This document shows, piece after piece, positions 8,668 through 17,265 of a stretch of DNA of 50,189 nucleotides. Source of the DNA: an uncultured Chlorobiaceae bacterium. GTDB lineage: Bacteria > Bacteroidota > Chlorobiia > Chlorobiales > Chlorobiaceae. The notes below the pieces were generated by a model, which was not told the DNA's origin, ran no database searches, and was given only the letters and a program-made list of their open reading frames with translations. The stretch covers positions 1 to 50,189 of the forward strand of contig CAIJVD010000005.1 in assembly GCA_903824045.1 (NCBI GenBank). Direction: 5' to 3'. Positions within the stretch are counted from its first letter, which is position 1. The number at the start of each line of letters is the position of its first letter. The position numbers and the translations under genes are program-made.

Positions 8668-9426
8668 ATGAGACTTTGTGAACGCATTGCGCTCGTTACC
8701 GGAGCGGCGGGGGGGATCGGCAGGGCGACGGCTTTATGCCTGGCCGGGGAGGGTGCAGTGGTGGTGTTGAGCGACCTCAATGCTGCTGGAGTTGCCGAGA
8801 CACTCGATCTTGTGGAGCGTTTCGGGGGATCCGGAATTTCCATTACGGCAGATGTGATGCATGAGCGGGATATTACCGGGCTTTACCAGCGTATCGCGGA
8901 GCTGTACGGGCGCCTTGATATTGTCGTGAATATTGCCGGCGGTGACCGGGAGCCAGGGGCCGATGTGGAGGATATCGATTACGAGCGGATGAGCGCAAAC
9001 CTCGATCTGAATTTGAAGTCCTGCATTATTTCATGCCGTGAAGCGGCCCGGATGATGAAGCCGCAGGGTTACGGCAGGATTGTCAACATGAGCTCCCTGG
9101 TCTACCGCGGGAGTCCAAACCAGTTCAGCTATGCGGCCTCCAAAGGTGGCATCTACGCCTTTACCCGCTCGCTTGCCATGTCGCTCGGCCGATTCGGCAT
9201 CACCGTCAACGCGCTTGCTCCGGCACTCGTTGAGGTGCCCGCTTTTGTCGCCGCGCTTGGCGCCGAACGATGGGAGCTGCTGCGCCAGGATTGCGCCGCG
9301 CGCTACCCCCTCGGCAGGGTGGCAACACCCGAGGATGTGGCACGCTGCGCCCTCTTTCTTGCCTCCGATGATGCGGCATTCATTACCGGCCAGATTCTCG
9401 AGATCTCTGGCGGGGCGAGACTGTGA
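8668..9426 (+). CDS. Short-chain dehydrogenase/reductase (FabG-like)
   Basis: A 252-residue NAD(P)-dependent oxidoreductase of the classical SDR family. It has the cofactor-binding TGAAGGIG at residues 11-18, a variant of the NNAG motif (NIAGG), the catalytic set Ser142/Ser143, Tyr155 and Lys159 (YAASK), and the common C-terminal FITGQILEISGG. Asp37 or so at the end of the second strand (LSDLN) suggests NAD rather than NADP preference; this is an inference. There is no fatty-acid gene cluster beside it, so it need not be the main FabG. The start codon lacks a clear ribosome site. Confidence 0.9.
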   Translation: MRLCERIALVTGAAGGIGRATALCLAGEGAVVVLSDLNAAGVAETLDLVERFGGSGISITADVMHERDITGLYQRIAELYGRLDIVVNIAGGDREPGADVEDIDYERMSANLDLNLKSCIISCREAARMMKPQGYGRIVNMSSLVYRGSPNQFSYAASKGGIYAFTRSLAMSLGRFGITVNALAPALVEVPAFVAALGAERWELLRQDCAARYPLGRVATPEDVARCALFLASDDAAFITGQILEISGGARL

Positions 9427-9459
9427 GCCATCAGCCGGAGATTTTTTCCGGGGGAATTG

Positions 9460-9480
9460 CAAACCTTTGAATCAGGTTTG
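9460..9480. other. Stem-loop in the gap before the FAD/FeS gene
   Basis: CAAACCT at 9460-9466 pairs with AGGTTTG at 9474-9480 across a seven-base loop. It lies in the 132-base gap after the dehydrogenase and is followed only by TTAACTT, so termination would be weak. A second small pairing (CCGGA...TCCGG, about 9435-9451) lies just before it. Confidence 0.35.
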
Positions 9481-9558
9481 TTAACTTCATGCCCGTATCA
9501 TCTTCTCAAGCAAGAGTTGCCCTGAAGGCTTTGGCAGGAACCATTTCTTTTCCCTTTC

Positions 9559-12500
9559 ATGACCTTAACGAGTGATCCCGAAATAGCGAAATCAGCAACG
9601 GCTGTGCCGCGTGAGATACCCTTCAACTATACCTCCGCCGGAGACCGTCAGGCGATATCGTTTCTCATGGGGCCGGAGATTGTGCGTATGCTCGACGAGC
9701 TGCGTGAACTTCGTGTTACCGGACGTTCTGCGCGTCTGCTCATGGGCATTGTCGGCGAGATTCTCATTCATAGACGCAACCCCTATCTTTTCCAGGAGCT
9801 GGTGGATTCGCCAGCCCGTCGCCGCCGCCTTTTTGAGCGGGCAGCGCAGGAGCTTGATACCATAGAGGGATCGGCAAACGGCGAAACCCGCGTTACGGTG
9901 ATTGTGACTGCCGTTCGGGAGCAGCTTGAGCGCTTCCGCTCCGCAGTTCGCAAAACCCCTGAACTTCGCCGCCGCCTGAAGCGGGAGCTCGGTGCTGTTG
10001 TAGGCCAGAACAATGTTCTCTTTGACCCCTTCTCTCTTGCGGCTCATGCAACCGATGCCACCGACTGGAGGCTTCATCTTCCTTCTGCGGTGGTGACGCC
10101 CGACCAGGAGTCGCAGGTGGCGCCGCTTATTACGGCCATTGCAACGATGGGGATGAACATCATTCCCCGCGGGGCGGGCACCGGCCTGACAGGTGGAGCT
10201 GTGCCTCTGCGCTCGCGCTGCGTGATTGTGAACATGGAGAAGCTCAACCGGGTCAAGGGTATCACCACAAGGGAGTTTCAGCTTGAAAACGGCCTGATCA
10301 AGGATGCTTCGGTCATCGAGGTCGAGGCCGGAGTTGTCACTGAACGGGCGATGGAGGAGGCCGATGAGCATGGCCTTGTCTTTGCCACCGATCCAACGAG
10401 CGAGTGGTCGTGCACCATCGGCGGCAACATCGCCGAAAATGCCGGCGGCAAGATGGCTGTCCGGTGGGGCACCTGCATCGATAACCTGCTCGAGTGGCGC
10501 ATGGCGATGCCTTCCGGCGAAAACTGGACGGTGAAGCGGGTCGATCACAGGCTTCGCAAAATCATGCACGAGGATACGGTAACCTTTGAGATCTGGAGCG
10601 ATTCGGGCAAAAGGCTTGAGCGCATTGAGCTGCTCGGTACCGATATCCGCAAAAAAGGGCTCTGGAAGGATATTACCAACAAGGCCCTCGGCGGTGTGCC
10701 TGGGCTTCAGAAGGAGGGAACCGACGGGATCATTACCTCTGCTCTCTTTGTGCTCTATGCGAAGTACCCCGAAAAGCGGACACTCTGCCTTGAGTTCTTC
10801 GGTCCGGACATGGATGAAGCCAGCCGCGTCATTGTTGAGCTGTCGAAGATATTTCCGCTTCTGAGTGAGCGCAGTGAGGCGTTGCTTGCCCTTGAACATT
10901 TTGACGACGAGTATATCAGGGCGATCGACTACAAGGTGAAGGCGCCGAGGGCTCAGACGCCGAAAGCGGTGCTCCTGATCGATATTGCTGGCTACACCTC
11001 CGATGATGTTGATTCCGGCGTCAGGCGGGTGGAGGAGCTGCTCGAGACCCATCCCAACACCCTGATGTTCGAGGCGGGGGACGAGGGCGAAGCGGTGCGT
11101 TTCTGGGCTGACCGCAAAAAACTCGGAGCGATCGCCAGAAGGACCAATGCTTTCAAGCTGAACGAGGATATTGTCATTCCGCTTGAAGCGCTTGCCGAGT
11201 TTTCACGATATATCGACGCGCTCAATATTGTTGAGGAACGCTATGCCCAGCGCCGCTTTGTCGAGCGCGCCGCCGAACTTCTCTCAACTGCCGCTGTCAG
11301 CGGCGACGGGGGGCGTTTCGCTTCCAAGATCCCGGCCGGTATCGAGCTCTGCCAGATTTTCGGCGACAGGATCACCGGCGAGGCACCCGAACTCTTGCGT
11401 TCGCTCGCCACGGTGCAGGAGCTTGCAAGGGAGCTCGGAGAGCTTGTGCAGGGTTATCCGCAGGTTGAGGCTGCCATTGAGGGTGCATTTCACCATGCCC
11501 GGGACCGCAGGATCGTTCTTGCCACACACATGCATGCAGGAGATGGCAATGTCCATGTCAATGTTCCGGTTCTCTCCAACGACCGGCCGATGCTTGAGCG
11601 TGCCGACAAGGTGATCGACCGTGTCATGGAAAAGGTTGTCTCGCTTGGCGGAGTTGTTTCCGGCGAGCACGGAATCGGCGTCACGAAGCTGAAATACCTT
11701 GACAAATCCATTATCGAGGAGCTGAACAGGTATCGCTGCAAGGTCGATCCGAAAGGGATCATGAACCCCGGAAAGCTCAACGATCTGGAGGCTCTCGACC
11801 ATATCTTCACCCCTTCGTTCAACCTGCTCGAACTTGAGGCGCATATTCTGAGGAGGGCCCAGATCGAGGAGCTCTCCAAGAAGGTCAACTACTGCATCCG
11901 GTGCGGCAAATGCAAGACGGACTGCTGCGTCTACTACCCCTCAAGGGGGATGTTCTACCACCCACGCAACAAGAACCTTGCCATCGGCTCGCTTATTGAG
12001 GCGCTGCTTTTTGACGCCCAGCGTGAACGCACGACCGATTTCGCCCTCTTGAAGTGGCTTGAGGAGGTTGCCGATCACTGCACCATCTGCCATAAATGCC
12101 TCAAGCCCTGTCCTGTCGATATCGATACCGGCGAGGTCTCGGTGCTTGAGCGTGAAATCCTTACGGAGTGGGGTTTCAAGCACTCTTCGCCCGTTACCGA
12201 AATGACGCTCCGCTATCTCGACAGCCGTTCGCCGTCCTTCAATGCGTTCTTCCGCAAAACGGTGCTTCGGGCAGGCGGAGCCCTCCAGAGAGCAGGATGC
12301 AGGCTCAGTGCCCCGATTCAGCCGGAGAATGATCCGCCCGCCTTCTATCCGCTGAGGCTGCTCCGCTCGTCGGTGCCCCCGGTACCCGAACGCACGCTGC
12401 GTGACGTGCTGCCGGAGTGCGGTCCTGACGAGGTGCTTGTTTTTGAGCCGTCGGGAGAGGTGAAAAGCAATATTTTCTATTTCCCAGGGTGCGGTTCCGA

Positions 12501-13215
12501 GCGGCTGAACTCGACCATCTCGATGGCGGCGATCCATCTTCTGCTGGAGCTTGGAGTGCGTGTTGTGCTTCCGCCACCGTTTCTCTGCTGCGGCTTTCCC
12601 GCCCATGTCAATGCGAAGGCGGAGCAGTATTCGAGCATCGTGCTTCGCAACACCGTTCTCTTCAGCCAGATCCGGGAGATGTTCTCCTATCTCCATTTTG
12701 ATGCCTGTGTGGTGACCTGCGGAACCTGCATGGAGGGTCTTGATGCCATTGAGACCGGCAAGCTGTTTGGCAGCCGCATCGTCGATATTGCCGCCTATGC
12801 GCTTGAAAAAGGGCTGAGGGTTGAGGGGGAGGAGAGCTGCCTCTACCACGCCCCCTGCCACGACTCGCTTGCCGGCAGGGCGCAGGAGACCCTCAAGGCT
12901 CTTGGCGGATTTGGCACCGTTACACCGGTACCCCACTGCTGTTCGGAGGCCGGCACGCTGTCACTCTCTCGCCCCGATATCACCGACTCCATGCTGCACC
13001 GGAAACGGGATGCCATTATGGAGGTCAAGCGCCAGACCGAGAGCACCTGCATCCTGACCAACTGCCCCTCCTGTGTTCAGGGACTGGGGAGGAATCTTGA
13101 TCTCGGTGTTAAGCCTCTGCATATTGTCGTTGCCCTTGCTGAAAAGATCTCCGGTTCCGACTGGAGGGTGCGCATGCTGGAGCAGGCATCGAGTGCGGCC
13201 AAGGTGAGTTTCTGA
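9559..13215 (+). CDS. DUF3683 FAD-linked / 4Fe-4S / CCG-domain fusion dehydrogenase
   Basis: A 1218-residue fusion that reads as a D-2-hydroxyacid (lactate or glycolate type) dehydrogenase with its own electron chain. The N-terminal about 100 residues match DUF3683 (REIPFNYTSAGDRQ, TGRSARLL, RRNPYL). An FAD-binding PCMH domain follows (PRGAGTGLTGGAVP) with the C-terminal oxidase domain carrying HMHAGDGNVHVNVPV and GEHGIGVTK. Two ferredoxin-like clusters begin at Cys779 (CIRCGKCKTDCC) and Cys841 (CTICHKCLKPCP). Two cysteine-rich CCG domains follow (FPGCGSERLN near 978, FLCCGFPAH, APCHDS, HCCSEAG), as in GlpC, GlcF or HdrB. It stands alone with a terminator behind it. The physiological substrate and acceptor are not shown by sequence. 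Confidence 0.9.
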   Translation: MTLTSDPEIAKSATAVPREIPFNYTSAGDRQAISFLMGPEIVRMLDELRELRVTGRSARLLMGIVGEILIHRRNPYLFQELVDSPARRRRLFERAAQELDTIEGSANGETRVTVIVTAVREQLERFRSAVRKTPELRRRLKRELGAVVGQNNVLFDPFSLAAHATDATDWRLHLPSAVVTPDQESQVAPLITAIATMGMNIIPRGAGTGLTGGAVPLRSRCVIVNMEKLNRVKGITTREFQLENGLIKDASVIEVEAGVVTERAMEEADEHGLVFATDPTSEWSCTIGGNIAENAGGKMAVRWGTCIDNLLEWRMAMPSGENWTVKRVDHRLRKIMHEDTVTFEIWSDSGKRLERIELLGTDIRKKGLWKDITNKALGGVPGLQKEGTDGIITSALFVLYAKYPEKRTLCLEFFGPDMDEASRVIVELSKIFPLLSERSEALLALEHFDDEYIRAIDYKVKAPRAQTPKAVLLIDIAGYTSDDVDSGVRRVEELLETHPNTLMFEAGDEGEAVRFWADRKKLGAIARRTNAFKLNEDIVIPLEALAEFSRYIDALNIVEERYAQRRFVERAAELLSTAAVSGDGGRFASKIPAGIELCQIFGDRITGEAPELLRSLATVQELARELGELVQGYPQVEAAIEGAFHHARDRRIVLATHMHAGDGNVHVNVPVLSNDRPMLERADKVIDRVMEKVVSLGGVVSGEHGIGVTKLKYLDKSIIEELNRYRCKVDPKGIMNPGKLNDLEALDHIFTPSFNLLELEAHILRRAQIEELSKKVNYCIRCGKCKTDCCVYYPSRGMFYHPRNKNLAIGSLIEALLFDAQRERTTDFALLKWLEEVADHCTICHKCLKPCPVDIDTGEVSVLEREILTEWGFKHSSPVTEMTLRYLDSRSPSFNAFFRKTVLRAGGALQRAGCRLSAPIQPENDPPAFYPLRLLRSSVPPVPERTLRDVLPECGPDEVLVFEPSGEVKSNIFYFPGCGSERLNSTISMAAIHLLLELGVRVVLPPPFLCCGFPAHVNAKAEQYSSIVLRNTVLFSQIREMFSYLHFDACVVTCGTCMEGLDAIETGKLFGSRIVDIAAYALEKGLRVEGEESCLYHAPCHDSLAGRAQETLKALGGFGTVTPVPHCCSEAGTLSLSRPDITDSMLHRKRDAIMEVKRQTESTCILTNCPSCVQGLGRNLDLGVKPLHIVVALAEKISGSDWRVRMLEQASSAAKVSF

Positions 13216-13230
13216 GCTGTAAATACCCTG

Positions 13231-13260
13231 ACGGCAGCTTGAGAGCTGCCGTTATCGGTT
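13231..13260 (+). terminator. Terminator after the fusion dehydrogenase
   Basis: ACGGCAGCT at 13231-13239 pairs perfectly with AGCTGCCGT at 13244-13252 across TGAG, then TATCGGTTTATTTT. The stem is strong and the T tract interrupted. It begins 16 bases after the stop codon. The remaining gap to 13504 (about 240 bases) holds no gene that I can see; it is presumably the upstream region of the receiver gene. Confidence 0.7.
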
Positions 13261-13504
13261 TATTTTGGAAGTGAAGTGTGTTTTTTGTAAATACCAGAAG
13301 CTGGAAGGTGACCCCCAATCACTTGTTTGTATCCGGCGATCATTGCAGGGCTGATTCTGTGCGTTTTTATAACAGCCGACAATAAACCAGGTTGAGATCG
13401 ATCGTTTCCTTACTGGCAGGGCGGCAGCTCTCTTTTCATGAGTTTTTTTCTCAAACTCTCCGCGGTTTCTTGCCCGATTCACAGGAAAGGCTTTTTCATG
13501 TTAC

Positions 13505-14083
13505 ATGAACCCTCCCCCGGTATCAGGAACGCTGGTTATGGAATGCGAAAATAATCGATCACAAAGCATTGTCGAACTCCGCAGGAACAGGGAGCAGGAG
13601 TTCAGAGAGCGGCCAACCCTCCCGTACATTCTGTTGAGAAGCGAAGATCGCGCTGCTCTGGAACCTCCAGTTGCAACAGCCGACAGGTTCTGCCGCGGCA
13701 GCGAAACAATTCTTCTTGTCGATGATGAACCGCTTGTTCTTACTATCACCCGGAGGTTTCTTGAGAGCTTCGGGTATCGGGTTCTGAGTGCGCAAAGCGG
13801 AGCGGAAGCAGAGTGTGCTGTCGAGGCCTTTAGAGGCAGCATTGATCTTCTGTTGACCGATATTGTTATGGCCGCCATGAACGGAAAAGAGCTCTCCCTG
13901 CGGCTTGCCGCAAAAATACCCGACCTTAAAATACTCTTCATGTCCGGTTACCCCGGAGATGTGTTGAGAGGTGAGTGCATGCTTGAAGAGGGGGCAGGGT
14001 TTCTGCTCAAGCCGTTTACCCGCATCGATCTCTCCAAACGGGTACGTGAGGTGCTCGACAGCGAAAGGAGGCAGGAGGCCTAA
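13505..14083 (+). CDS. Stand-alone response-regulator receiver protein
   Basis: A 192-residue protein. Residues about 65-185 form a CheY-like receiver: acidic pair Asp73-Asp74 (LLVDDEP), phospho-acceptor Asp119 (LLLTDIVM), Ser/Gly after the fourth strand (FMSGYPG) and Lys169 (LLKPF). It most resembles the C-terminal receiver of hybrid sensor kinases. There is no output domain. The first 65 residues are not recognisable, and a second ATG at 13538 would shorten them. No kinase gene is nearby, so the phosphodonor is unknown. Such proteins usually act by protein contact in phosphorelays. Confidence 0.85.
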   Translation: MNPPPVSGTLVMECENNRSQSIVELRRNREQEFRERPTLPYILLRSEDRAALEPPVATADRFCRGSETILLVDDEPLVLTITRRFLESFGYRVLSAQSGAEAECAVEAFRGSIDLLLTDIVMAAMNGKELSLRLAAKIPDLKILFMSGYPGDVLRGECMLEEGAGFLLKPFTRIDLSKRVREVLDSERRQEA

Positions 14084-14219
14084 GCTGCAACATATCCCTA
14101 TCTTCTTGTCTTTCTGCCCCCATTTTCTGGTAACTTCCGCATTACCACTTTTCGCCAAATGGTGCTACATTGAGGTAGTCGCTGCGCGCGCCATACCACA
14201 ACCAGAAAAGGAGAGTGCC

Positions 14220-14393
14220 ATGTCCACAGGTTCCACATTGCAGCTTGCTCTTGATGCTATCGAGGATGCCCGCAAGCGCCTGCAGAGGGCGAAGGATGAT
14301 GCCGACGATGATTATGAGATACGCCAGGCCCTGAAGCATCTTGAGGATGCCACCGACTATATTCGCAGGGCGTCCTCAGAGCTTCAGAAATAG
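14220..14393 (+). CDS. Small acidic helical protein, 57 aa
   Basis: A short gene with a strong ribosome site (AAAAGGAGAG, seven or so bases before the ATG) and a stop ten bases before the next start. The product is charged and helical throughout, with a heptad-like run (LDAIEDARKRLQRAKDDADD) and no cysteine, signal or membrane segment. The translation is open further upstream in frame to 13971, but that part overlaps the receiver gene and is not coding. I do not recognise a family. The spacing puts it in one transcript with the HAD phosphatase and thioredoxin genes. Confidence 0.7.
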   Translation: MSTGSTLQLALDAIEDARKRLQRAKDDADDDYEIRQALKHLEDATDYIRRASSELQK

Positions 14394-14402
14394 GAGTTCA
14401 TC

Positions 14403-15095
14403 ATGATCGAGGCGATCCTTTGGGACAATGACGGCCTTCTGCTCGATACCGAGTCGGTTTTTTTTGATCTGACCAGAGAACGTTTTTCCGATTGCGGCAT
14501 AGAGCTGACCGAAGCGTTCTGGTCGGCCGAGTATCTTGGCAACGCGCTCTCAAGCAGGCAGATTGCCGCCAGACTCGGCATGGACCCGGCTCTTGTCTCT
14601 CCGCTTCTTGAGAGGCGAAACTGCGACTACCTTGAGCGAATTAGCCGGAATGTGGCGGTGCGGCCCGATGTCAGGGAGACCTTCGAAGCACTTTCAGGCA
14701 CGTTCAGGTTCGCCATGGTGACGGGGAGTGCCCGGAGCCAGATCCATATCATGCACAGCCAGACCGGTCTGCTCGATTATTTTGAGGTGATCGTTACCGA
14801 TGACGATGTTGAAAAACCCAAACCCCATCCCGAACCCTACCTGAAGGCGCTCGAACGGCTTGGCGTTGCTCCCGGGGCCGCTCTTGCCGTTGAGGACTCC
14901 CTGCGTGGCTTTCAGTCGGCGGTTGCCGCCGGTATTGCCTGTCTGGTTGTGCCCAACCGCCTCACCAGGGTCCAGCGCTTTGAAGGGGCGCTCGGCGTCG
15001 AAGAGAGTGTTTCGGGTCTCCTGAAACATTTGCAGGGTGCGCCACGGCCAGTTGAATCAGTTACCACAAGAAATACAATCAATGCAATCCTATGA
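14403..15095 (+). CDS. HAD-superfamily phosphatase (phosphoglucomutase/phosphoglycolate-like)
   Basis: A 230-residue HAD subfamily IA enzyme. The nucleophile motif is DND (Asp8, Asp10) in ILWDNDGLLLDTE; motif II appears as MVTGSARS, and motifs III/IV as KPKPHPEPYLKALERLG and AVEDSLRGFQSAVAAG. The alpha-helical cap lies between about residues 16 and 85. This group includes beta-phosphoglucomutase and sugar-phosphate or phosphoglycolate phosphatases; the substrate cannot be chosen from sequence. AGGAG precedes the ATG and the stop overlaps the thioredoxin-TPR start by four bases (ATGA). Confidence 0.88.
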   Translation: MIEAILWDNDGLLLDTESVFFDLTRERFSDCGIELTEAFWSAEYLGNALSSRQIAARLGMDPALVSPLLERRNCDYLERISRNVAVRPDVRETFEALSGTFRFAMVTGSARSQIHIMHSQTGLLDYFEVIVTDDDVEKPKPHPEPYLKALERLGVAPGAALAVEDSLRGFQSAVAAGIACLVVPNRLTRVQRFEGALGVEESVSGLLKHLQGAPRPVESVTTRNTINAIL

Positions 15096-15898
15096 GTGTC
15101 GAACCGCTGTTTGATTTTCAGTGCGATGTGCTCGAGCCGAGCCATGAGTTTCCCGTTCTTGTCGACTTCTGGGCTGAGTGGTGCGCTCCTTGCCGCATGC
15201 TCACTCCGCTTCTCGAAAAGCTTGCCGAAAAGGCCGGCGACCGATGGAAGCTTGTCAAGATCAATACCGAGGAGCATCCCGAACTTGCTGCCCGCTACAA
15301 GGTCAAGAGTATTCCGAATGTCAAGCTTTTTGTGAAAGGCCATGTGCTGCACGAGTTTTCAGGAGCCCTGCCGGAACATCAGCTTGCCGAGTGGCTGAAA
15401 AAGCATATTCCGAGCCCCTATGAAAAGGAGATCACGCTTGCCTCGGAGTGCATGAGTGAGGGCAATCCGGTCATGGCAACCTCACTGCTCGAGGGAGTGC
15501 TGCACAATGAGCCGGATAACCTGAAAGCCTTGGCACTGCTGGTTCGAATGCGGCTTTTTACCCATCCGGAGGATGCAATCCGCCTAAGCCAGCAGTTCGA
15601 AATCGAACCGGAGTATGCCCAGTTCTCAGAGACGGTACGATCACTCGGGCGGCTTCTGGCTCTCGATCCTGAGCGCCTCTCTCTTGGTGAGGTCAGAACG
15701 GACTACGCTGCCGCTATCCGGCTGCTCAGAGAGGAGCATTTCGATGGCGCTCTCGAGGGTTTTATCGGTGTGCTGAGGCGTAACCGCGACTATGATGACG
15801 ATGGCTCACGCAAAGCATGTATTTCGATCTTTCGTTTTCTCGGCGAAGAGCATGAGATAACACTCAAGCACCGCCGGGCTTTTGACCGGGCGTTTTAA
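15092..15898 (+). CDS. Thioredoxin-TPR co-chaperone, CnoX/YbbN type
   Basis: A 268-residue protein with an N-terminal thioredoxin domain (residues about 5-110) and a C-terminal TPR-like part (about 120-265). The active site is intact, WCAPC with Cys31 and Cys34, and the cis-proline (SIPNVKLF) is present. In E. coli CnoX the domain order is the same but the first cysteine is missing, so this version should have true thiol-disulfide activity. The family holds oxidised clients and passes them to GroEL or DnaK. It is translationally coupled to the upstream HAD gene. No signal peptide, so cytoplasmic. Confidence 0.88.
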   Translation: MSVEPLFDFQCDVLEPSHEFPVLVDFWAEWCAPCRMLTPLLEKLAEKAGDRWKLVKINTEEHPELAARYKVKSIPNVKLFVKGHVLHEFSGALPEHQLAEWLKKHIPSPYEKEITLASECMSEGNPVMATSLLEGVLHNEPDNLKALALLVRMRLFTHPEDAIRLSQQFEIEPEYAQFSETVRSLGRLLALDPERLSLGEVRTDYAAAIRLLREEHFDGALEGFIGVLRRNRDYDDDGSRKACISIFRFLGEEHEITLKHRRAFDRAF

Positions 15899-15928
15899 GA
15901 GGAGCGGCAACCCCACGATCATGCAGCA

Positions 15929-16528
15929 ATGAAGGAAAAGCCCAAAACGGTTATAGGCGTCGATCTTGACGGGGTCTGCGCAGATTTTTATGGACGCATG
16001 CGCCAGATCGCCTCAGAGTGGTTCGAGTGCCCGCTCGACGATCTTACGGAGGAGGTCTCCTACGGCCTATCGGAGTGGGGGGTGAGTGGAAAAAGCCAGT
16101 ACGAAAGCCTTCACCGGTTTGCCGTTACCCAGCGGGAGCTTTTCAAGACCATGCCGATGATTCCCGGGGCCCGCAAATACCTCCGCATGCTCTCCGATGA
16201 GGGGTACAGGATCCGCATCATCACCCACCGTCTCTTCATTCACTACTTTCATGCCTCAGCAGTTCAGCAGACCGTCGATTGGCTCGACAGCCATGGCATA
16301 CCATACTGGGATCTCTGCTTTATGAAGGAGAAGGAGCAGGTTGGTGCAGATATCTATGTCGAGGATACCGCCGACAATATCACCCAGTTAAGGGAGAACG
16401 GGCTCTATACCATCTGCTTTGCCAACAGCACCAATCGCCATGTTCAGAGGCCGAGGGCAGAGTCATGGCAGGAGGTTTACGACCTTGTCAAAGCATTCCC
16501 CGAAATAAGAAGAGAGCCTTCTGACTGA
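15929..16528 (+). CDS. 5'(3')-deoxyribonucleotidase (NT5C family)
   Basis: A 199-residue HAD-fold phosphatase of the NT5C family, which removes phosphate from deoxynucleoside monophosphates and helps balance nucleotide pools. Motif I is DLDGVCADF with Asp12 and Asp14; motif II is IITHR; the late acidic motif is [16 protein letters not shown]. The length is normal. It follows the thioredoxin gene by 30 bases in the same direction. It is the last recognisable gene before the gene-poor stretch. Family members also act on other phosphomonoesters, so the precise substrate is uncertain. Confidence 0.85.
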   Translation: MKEKPKTVIGVDLDGVCADFYGRMRQIASEWFECPLDDLTEEVSYGLSEWGVSGKSQYESLHRFAVTQRELFKTMPMIPGARKYLRMLSDEGYRIRIITHRLFIHYFHASAVQQTVDWLDSHGIPYWDLCFMKEKEQVGADIYVEDTADNITQLRENGLYTICFANSTNRHVQRPRAESWQEVYDLVKAFPEIRREPSD

Positions 16529-16609
16529 GTCTGATCGAGATACATTTTCGCAAGATTTTATTCAGTGTTAGCTCTGAGTGAACAATTCCCAAGTATTCGT
16601 TATTCGTGA

Positions 16610-17073
16610 AAGGGCAGGTATAATAGATTTCCGGAAGAGCTGCTTTTCCAGGTTCTCCTTAACTTAAGCGTTGACTTGAGCCTGCCCGACGATCCTGATT
16701 TGCATGAAAGGGTATCGTATTATGCGTATATTTCGCCAAATAGATAACCTGACGCAATAGTCATGGGCGCCTCTATGTAATTTGTTCCGAAAACCGATTA
16801 CTTCGTTGGGTGGTGTTCGGAATCCTCATGGACTAAGCGTACGCTCCGATTTCTGCGCTCTATCCGTCTTGTTCTCGGGATTCTCACGACCTCGAAAGCA
16901 AAAACCGCAAAAAGCTGTTTGACCTTCTTAAACATGCTACCCGTAACTGCACTGCTCCCTATGAAAAAAGGAAAATATCCTTTGAACTTCTGGGTTTGCT
17001 GGATGCAGAAATATTGCGAAAACATCTTCCAGGTCTTGAAAGGAGTTGGCGTATTCTCGACAAAAACCTGTGA
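16610..17073 (+). pseudogene. Possible gene relic in two broken frames
   Basis: Two frames read like protein but lack an ATG. The first (16610-16747) contains RFPEELLFQVLLNLS followed by LPDDPDLHERVSYY. The second (16837-17073), in another phase, contains NRKKLFDLLKHATRN, then ISFELLGLLDAEILRKHLPG and ends ERSWRILDKNL before a TGA. The amino-acid mix is that of a normal folded protein, not of random AT-rich DNA. The frames are separated by about 90 bases with stops in the relevant phases. I do not recognise the family. A decayed or rearranged gene is the simplest reading; chance cannot be excluded. Confidence 0.3.
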
Positions 17074-17214
17074 TTAACGGGATTTTTCCCATAACAAGGA
17101 GCTAAGTTTCCTTATCGGGATTCCAATGGGGCTATGACATGTACCATGAAATTCAAGTTCAAAGTTTAGCCTTGTTAAACCAGCGCATTTGACTCTGTTG
17201 TTGATTCTTTTTTC

Positions 17215-17244
17215 TGGTCAGTTTAGCTCACAAACACCTATACT
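17215..17244 (+). promoter_or_regulatory. Candidate sigma-70-type promoter
   Basis: TATACT at 17239-17244 (five of six against TATAAT) with TGGTCA at 17215-17220 (four of six against TTGACA) and an 18-base spacer. It lies 21 bases before the ATG of the 88-codon frame. This is a pattern match only. Confidence 0.3.
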
Positions 17245-17265
17245 ATTCAGCCCGGCAAGGCATCT

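Noticed and set aside
9520-9558. Sigma-54-like word (TTGGCAGG) before the fusion dehydrogenase
   Set aside because: There is no GC element at the right distance for a -24/-12 promoter.
9592-11052. 486-codon open frame opposite the fusion dehydrogenase
   Set aside because: It is the antisense of a strongly coding gene with biased third positions; the product is rich in His, Arg and Leu and has no recognisable motif.
11941-12936. 331-codon antisense frame in the same gene
   Set aside because: Mirror of the Fe-S and CCG domain coding region; no start signals and an atypical composition.
16798-17025. 75-codon minus-strand ATG frame in the gene desert
   Set aside because: It lies opposite the more protein-like plus-strand frame and has a basic, mixed composition without signals; kept only as part of the uncertain region.
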